Source of the DNA: Chloroflexota bacterium
GTDB lineage: Bacteria; Chloroflexota; Ktedonobacteria; Ktedonobacterales; Ktedonobacteraceae
Length of the DNA: 54,910 nt
Direction: 5' to 3'
NCBI GenBank assembly: GCA_902810755.1
Contig: CADDYT010000026.1
Span: 1 to 54,910, forward strand
Part shown: positions 50,740 through 54,910 of the stretch, piece by piece
Layout: every line of letters starts with the position of its first letter
Position numbering within the stretch: the first letter of the stretch is position 1
Position numbers and translations under genes: made by a program
Notes under the pieces: generated by a model
What the model saw: only the letters and a program-made list of their open reading frames with translations
Told to the model about the DNA's origin: nothing
The model's database searches: none

Positions 50740-53589
50740 TCAGTAAAGTTCCTCCCCGTGAATGGTGGTAGTGAGCGTTTCCAGCAGGCTGAAGCTCGTG
50801 GTATCGACCATATTCAGATGGCTGTTCGCGGCAGGAGCCAGCCCTTCACGCACAAACGCCTGCACGCGATTATCAAAGACCTGGAACTGGCGACCGAAGG
50901 AGAAAAGATACTGCTGAATCTGGCCCGTCTTGCGATCCAGCACCAGAATATCATCGCCCGTCGCGCAGTTTTTCGCGGCCAGGCAGCGCGAGCGATCGAC
51001 AAACGAGCCGACCAGAATCTGCCAGTGATTATTCCAGTTCTGCGCGCTATACTGATGAATGATTGTCAGCGCGCTATCAAAGGCGATGAAGGTAGCACCG
51101 CCCGCCTGCGGATCATAAAGCATTACGCTCAGCGTGGGCAGCCCGAAATGACCTACATAGAGAACCTGGTTGGTTTGCCAGCCACTGTAGCTCTGCTGGC
51201 CGGTCAGCGAGAGGTCTGACTGCTTAAAGAGCAGAAACTGCGCATCGCCGCTACTGGGGTCGTAGAGCAACACCTGCGCGTGGCCAGAGCCATTGAAGTC
51301 GCCGCTATAGACCTCCCAGTTGCCGCTCAGGTTATGCACCTTCTGATAGTGCTTGACCTGCAAACTGCTATTGAAACCGATCATACGCGCCTCACCGAGG
51401 ATGCGGTCATAGAGGAAGAGAGCATCCTGATTGGCGCTCACAAAACGCCCGACATAGACTTCCCACGCATTATCCATAAGCGTGTAATCCTGCTGGCGCG
51501 TGACGCTGAAGTTGCTGTTGAGGCTGATGACCATGACATTGGGTGTCAGTCCCTGCGTACTCATACCGGGCAGGCTGGCGCTGAGATCAGCATCAAGCGG
51601 GGTACTGGCGTCCGTTTGCGTGGAAAGCGGCAGACTGATAATGCCATCGCCCTGGAATGTTTTCGTCGTGGTCGGACTGGCAGTACCACTGGTTGGCGTC
51701 CCGGTCGAAGTGGCAGTCGGCGTGGCCGTTTTGCCTGCCGTCGCGCTCGGGCTCGGACTCGCCGTTGCCGTCGGGTCGGGCGTCGCCGTCTTAGTGGGTG
51801 TGGAAGTCGGCGTCGGGTCAGGTGTCGGTGTCGGCGTTTGTCCCGGTGTCGGCGTTGGCGTTGGATCAGGGGTTGCCGTTGCTGTGGAAGTCGGCGTTGG
51901 CGTCGGCGTCGGGCTCGAAGTTGGTGTTGGCGTCGCCGTCGGGGTGCCGGTGGGCGTTCCCGTTGGACTCGGCGTCGCCGTCGGCGTTCCCGTCGGGGTA
52001 CCGGTCGGGCTTGGAGTCACCGTTGGAGTGCCGGTGGGCGTTCCTGTCGGGGTACCGGTAGGTGTTCCGGTGGGCGTACAGGTCGGCGTCGGCGTGGCGG
52101 TCGAGGTTGGCGTTGCGGTGGGTGTTCCGGTGGGTGTACAGGTCGGCGTCGGTGTGACGGTCGGCGTTCCGGTGGGCGTACAGGTCGGTGTTCCGGTTGG
52201 GGTCGATGTCGCTGTGGCCGTCGCAGGGGTACCGGTGGGCGTTGACGTCACAGGGCAGGTCGGTGACGGCGAAGGTTGGACCCTCGGTGAAGGTGATGGG
52301 CTGGTCGTTGGCGTGCCGGATGACGAATTCGACGAGGGCGGTATTACGGGCACCGGCACATTGAGGTTGCGATTGAACATGAAAATATCACTGCGCTTGC
52401 CATCAAAGCGACCAACATATACTTCCCAGTCTGGCCCCCAGCCGGGGAGAATCACATGCTGTTTAATGGTCAGCTGCGGCGTCAGGCTGATAATTTGCAG
52501 GGTGCCGGTGACACGATCATAGAGTAAAATATCGGACTGACCGGAGCCGGTAAAGTCACCTACATGAATATCCAGCGTTGACCCCCAGCCGTTGACAGGT
52601 GTTGTAGCGTCATGCAGGGGTACCATCTGCGGCAAATTACTCGGCCTCAGATTTCCTTCCAGTTCTCCATTGACGAAACGAGTGGCGCGCATCGGCGCAA
52701 TCGGTACATCGTTTGAAAGCCGCAGAATATCCAGACGGCCCTGCTGGCGGTTATACAACAGCAGGTCGCTCAGGCCGGTTCCGGTGAAATCCGCGTTGAA
52801 CTCCTGATCCTCGGAAGGCGGCAGGCCGAGGGCAATCTGGTTGCTGGTAAAGCTGTTGCTCGTAGGATCGGCGGTACCGGAACCGCTCGCCATCTGGCTG
52901 TTGGCCAGGGGCAGTTCGGCAAGGCCATTGCCATCGACGCCGGGGAGCCGCGAGAAGAGTGTACTATCAATCACCCTGGGGAAATAGATGAAACGCAGTT
53001 CCCCTGCCTGGTATTGCGGCTCGTTGATGATGGAGACATTGTAACCGATGCCGATATACATGGGCTTCGGATCGCCATAGTTTTGATAGGTAACATTGAA
53101 TGTATTGCCGCCAGGACTGACATAGGTGACAAAGGCGGCGTGGCCAGCCGGACCAAAGGCCCAGACGCCATCGGCGCGGGGGAAGATGGCCAGCGAGCCA
53201 ACGCGCGGCGTTGTGCCGACAGGCAGACCGGCGCGCTCGGCATCCACAATCCAGTCGGCGGCATTGCCCCAGTTGGGCGGCAAGTTATAACCCAGCAGAT
53301 GCCACTGCTCCCACGCCCACCAGATGCAATTGCCCCCGGCAGGATAGGGGCCGGGGCAGAGGGAATACGGGTTGCCATCAGGCGAATAAAACGCCTGACT
53401 ACAGCTCACATCCACCGTTGGCGCGGTATGATTCAGCACAGGCTGAGCATGGACAGGGGGGACATCCAGTAACACAAGGCAGGCGAAGAGGAAGAGCAGC
53501 GCCACGCCCGACAGAGCAGGCAACCAGTTCGAGTAAGTACGACTACTTTTGAGCTTACTGAAGCAAACAGTTGGCCTTGAAAAAAACAT
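50740..53589 (-). CDS. Secreted CHAP amidase with FG-GAP-like repeats and a long Thr/Pro linker
   Basis: A 949-residue exported protein. A signal or anchor segment lies at about 24-48 ([20 protein letters not shown]). Residues about 60-200 form a CHAP domain: [12 protein letters not shown] with nucleophile Cys88 and [11 protein letters not shown] with His150; CHAP enzymes cleave peptidoglycan or peptides. From about 250 to 420 FG-GAP/VCBS-like segments appear ([31 protein letters not shown]). Residues about 440-640 are a Thr/Pro/Gly linker of TPTGTPT type, followed by a second block of the same repeats ([14 protein letters not shown]). It is probably a cell-wall or surface enzyme; target unknown. 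Confidence 0.75.
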   Translation of the reverse strand: MFFSRPTVCFSKLKSSRTYSNWLPALSGVALLFLFACLVLLDVPPVHAQPVLNHTAPTVDVSCSQAFYSPDGNPYSLCPGPYPAGGNCIWWAWEQWHLLGYNLPPNWGNAADWIVDAERAGLPVGTTPRVGSLAIFPRADGVWAFGPAGHAAFVTYVSPGGNTFNVTYQNYGDPKPMYIGIGYNVSIINEPQYQAGELRFIYFPRVIDSTLFSRLPGVDGNGLAELPLANSQMASGSGTADPTSNSFTSNQIALGLPPSEDQEFNADFTGTGLSDLLLYNRQQGRLDILRLSNDVPIAPMRATRFVNGELEGNLRPSNLPQMVPLHDATTPVNGWGSTLDIHVGDFTGSGQSDILLYDRVTGTLQIISLTPQLTIKQHVILPGWGPDWEVYVGRFDGKRSDIFMFNRNLNVPVPVIPPSSNSSSGTPTTSPSPSPRVQPSPSPTCPVTSTPTGTPATATATSTPTGTPTCTPTGTPTVTPTPTCTPTGTPTATPTSTATPTPTCTPTGTPTGTPTGTPTGTPTVTPSPTGTPTGTPTATPSPTGTPTGTPTATPTPTSSPTPTPTPTSTATATPDPTPTPTPGQTPTPTPDPTPTSTPTKTATPDPTATASPSPSATAGKTATPTATSTGTPTSGTASPTTTKTFQGDGIISLPLSTQTDASTPLDADLSASLPGMSTQGLTPNVMVISLNSNFSVTRQQDYTLMDNAWEVYVGRFVSANQDALFLYDRILGEARMIGFNSSLQVKHYQKVHNLSGNWEVYSGDFNGSGHAQVLLYDPSSGDAQFLLFKQSDLSLTGQQSYSGWQTNQVLYVGHFGLPTLSVMLYDPQAGGATFIAFDSALTIIHQYSAQNWNNHWQILVGSFVDRSRCLAAKNCATGDDILVLDRKTGQIQQYLFSFGRQFQVFDNRVQAFVREGLAPAANSHLNMVDTTSFSLLETLTTTIHGEELY
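51690..52265. repeat. Degenerate short-period repeat encoding the Thr/Pro linker
   Basis: A 580-base stretch composed of variants of GTCGGCGTT and GGGGTACCGGTGGGCGTTCC in 6-, 12- and 18-base periods. On the minus strand it encodes TPTGTPT-type repeats. It is recombination-prone and gives a spurious long open frame on the plus strand rich in VGVPVG. Periods are multiples of three, so length changes keep the frame. Confidence 0.85.
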
Positions 53590-53975
53590 AGAAATAGCCT
53601 TTCTATCTCTCTTAGAAAGGACGGCGTTCGAGTATTCCCATCAAACTCGAACGATGTTCAGTTCTGCTACGGACTCACTTCTCTCTACGTAGCATCAGCG
53701 CAAGCAAGGCAAACCGGGTTGTAGGCAGCGACGTTCTTTAACCCCGTAAGAGCATATCACGATTTCACCAGATTTACAAGGGTAAAAGCTCACGAATATC
53801 GTGATGTATTCTCCATTATCGACAAAAATCCAGAAAAATGCAGCCCCAATCGACAAGAGCAGATCGACAACCCGATATTTCTGGCCGCGCCCCGGCAGGA
53901 TACCTCACAGCACAATACGGTCATCGTTACAAAAAGGATTACGCCGGTTGGCTCCGGAATTGCGAAGAAAAGTGC
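53590..53975. other. Gene-free upstream region of the CHAP gene with hairpins
   Basis: No convincing gene is visible. CCTTTCT and AGAAAGG flank 53599-53620, CGTTCGAGT (53625-53633) pairs with ACTCGAACG (53645-53653), and ATCACGAT (53756-53763) pairs with ATCGTGAT (53798-53805). These may be leader hairpins or regulator sites of the CHAP gene, which reads leftward from here. Short open frames lack site and family. Confidence 0.5.
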
Positions 53976-54004
53976 TTGACAAAGGCTGGAAGAGGTGCTA
54001 TCAT
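53976..54004 (+). promoter_or_regulatory. Promoter of the tRNA-Val locus
   Basis: TTGACA (53976-53981) and TATCAT (53999-54004) are exactly 17 bases apart, close to the consensus. They lie 14 bases before the broken tRNA copy and about 120 before the intact tRNA-Val, so transcription would run through both. Confidence 0.75.
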
Positions 54005-54017
54005 TGTCAGCGTTCAA

Positions 54018-54069
54018 GGGCAATTAGCTCAGGTGGCTAGAGCGCGTCGTTGACATGTGCGCCCTGAGA
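54018..54069 (+). pseudogene. Truncated tRNA-Val (5' half)
   Basis: GGGCAATTAGCTCAGGTGGC and the following bases match the first 40 bases of the intact tRNA-Val, including GTTGACAT around the anticodon, with a handful of substitutions. The anticodon stem no longer pairs properly and there is no variable loop, T-arm or acceptor 3' strand. It is a degraded copy, not a gene. Confidence 0.75.
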
Positions 54070-54125
54070 TGCGTACCTTTCCGAGCCGCGAAGTGCGGTC
54101 ACTCTGATACTTACTCTTTGGATAC

Positions 54126-54199
<74 letters not shown>

Positions 54200-54208
54200 T
54201 GGTGTAAG

Positions 54209-54240
54209 GGAGGCAGTTTCGTTGGAAACTGTCTCCTTTT
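54209..54240 (+). terminator. Intrinsic terminator after tRNA-Val
   Basis: GGAGGCAGTTTC (54209-54220) pairs with GAAACTGTCTCC (54225-54236, one G-T pair), giving a 12-bp stem with a 4-base loop followed by TTTTCATTTT. It ends the tRNA transcript. Confidence 0.85.
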
Positions 54241-54263
54241 CATTTTCCGAAGAGGACACTTGA

Positions 54264-54910
54264 GTGTAAAGCAGCGCCTCACCTTGCACCGAAAGGTAGC
54301 AGGGGACAATAGCATGGCGCAAGCAAGGCAGGATGGGCTAAGTACCTATGCCCAGGTCTGTCAGCTAATCTCCATACGGTTAAACCTAAACTGGTTGAAC
54401 CCCAGCCGAGCGGTCTTGCGAGGGACTCAGGCATTCATGGTACTATTGAGCCTGTGTGGTGATCTACTACAAACGATGTCAGTGTAGTGGAAAGTATCTC
54501 ACCACAGCAACCCTCAGTGAGAGGGGTACCGGCGAAAAGGGGACCTAAGTGGAGACGAGGGAGAGTACGTAACCAGGGGATCACCTAAAAGGCGAGAGCC
54601 TCATGGTGACAGAACACCCATAGTACCCAAAAGCTCACCGTAACGGGTGAGACACGGGGAAGGGGGGGAGAAGGTACTCCATCGCCTATCTGTAGGCTGT
54701 ACCGGAGGGTGCATCGGGCCGAAAAAGATGGGACGGTGGCTAGGCGACCCTAGCAACCGTAGGGAGGTACTGAGATCAGGAAGGGTTTCTCAACCTCATC
54801 TGGAAATTTCTGAACGCTGGCTACCAAGACTTAGATGAGTCAAGGAAAGACAGCCTGGCAGGCACGCCGCAAGGCGGCATCGTCTCACCGATCCTGGCTA
54901 ACATCTATCT
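54264..54910 (+). mobile_element. Group II intron remnant (5' ribozyme part and fragment of the RT gene; continues beyond window)
   Basis: From about 54264 (GTGTAAAGC, a GUGYG-like 5' end, uncertain) the sequence has the look of a group II ribozyme: dense short hairpins, purine-rich GAAAGG and CCGGCGAAAAGG segments, and ACACCCATAGTACCC. At 54774 onward a frame encodes the RT4 region of an intron-encoded protein, ending GTPQGGIVSPILANIY at the window edge. Only about 510 bases lie between the presumed intron start and this point, whereas the first RT blocks alone would need about 500. An internal deletion is therefore inferred. The 3' half is outside the window. Confidence 0.75.
54774..54910 (+). 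pseudogene. Group II intron reverse transcriptase, N-terminally truncated, partial at window edge
   Basis: The frame reads GFLNLIWKFLNAGYQDLDES and then GTPQGGIVSPILANIY, the RT4 segment of bacterial group II intron proteins. A TGA stop lies in frame at 54771-54773 just upstream, and no RT0-RT3 motif is found in any upstream frame. The junction before FLNLIWKF is where the deletion probably occurred. The catalytic YADD region would lie beyond the window. Without its N terminus this enzyme should be inactive. Confidence 0.8.

Noticed and set aside
51500..52522. Open frame of 340 codons on the plus strand, rich in VGVPVG (elastin-like)
   Set aside because: It is the antisense of the Thr/Pro linker of the CHAP protein; the pattern is forced by the repeat, and there is no ribosome binding site or family match.
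54018..54090. A second functional tRNA-Val
   Set aside because: The anticodon stem does not pair and there is no T-arm or 3' acceptor strand.

Overview
The window looks like chromosomal DNA of a Ktedonobacteria-like member of the Chloroflexota. This is inferred from gene content only: very large Chlor_Arch_YYY/DUF2298 membrane proteins with an Agl23-like protein, an XRE plus GAF-like regulator, a split FixABCX module, a Cys T-box leader, moderately high GC and many dispersed palindromes. Most genes are ordinary housekeeping or metabolic genes, and both strands are densely coding.

Layout. 1-5.1 kb: a C-terminal gene fragment, a 16-bp tandem array attached to a palindromic element, a radical SAM protein, a nucleoside phosphorylase, a sarcosine-oxidase-type flavoenzyme and a START-like protein. 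5.1-14.8 kb: an AceTr-like membrane protein, a frameshifted AHSA1 pseudogene, two VOC paralogues flanking etfA/fixB, an M19 dipeptidase, lexA with its own operator, a quinone-oxidoreductase-like MDR protein, then fixC-fixX-fixA(etfB). 14.8-24.4 kb: three consecutive giant GT-C/YYY membrane proteins on the minus strand, one carrying a palindromic repeat in frame. 24.4-33.1 kb: a methyltransferase, an XRE/GAF regulator, a broken BsuBI/PstI-type restriction-modification locus, ClpC, a ROK kinase and a K+-channel-like protein with an odd filter. 33.2-38.6 kb: queF facing a VUT/YhhQ transporter, an Imm5-like protein, tmk-dcd and a DnaQ-UvrC fusion nuclease. 38.9-44.9 kb: a deletion-fused AraC/AzlD remnant, a papain-like protein, a propeller-like protein, and the cysI-met8-cobA siroheme/sulfite-reduction operon behind a cysteine T-box. 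45-50.6 kb: PAP2-like, xseB, xseA, a BCCP-like gene without the biotinyl lysine, efp, an M24 peptidase and aroB. 50.7-54.9 kb: a secreted CHAP protein with FG-GAP-like repeats and a Thr/Pro linker, a tRNA-Val with a broken upstream copy, and the start of a degraded group II intron.

How genes work together. FixA, FixB, FixC and FixX would form an electron-transfer (possibly bifurcating) complex. CysI needs the siroheme made by Met8 and CobA, and the shared leader reads tRNA-Cys charging. Dcd and Tmk supply dTTP. QueF and the VUT transporter serve queuosine supply. The three GT-C proteins probably act on lipid-linked sugars at the cell surface.

Decay is prominent: a frameshifted AHSA1 gene, a deleted and frameshifted R-M locus, an araC-azlD deletion fusion, a half tRNA and a group II intron missing most of its reverse transcriptase. 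I did not find a clearly new multi-gene system. The best leads are the in-frame palindromic insertion, the lysine-less BCCP, the LexA-box-controlled VOC gene and the GT-C/YYY block.
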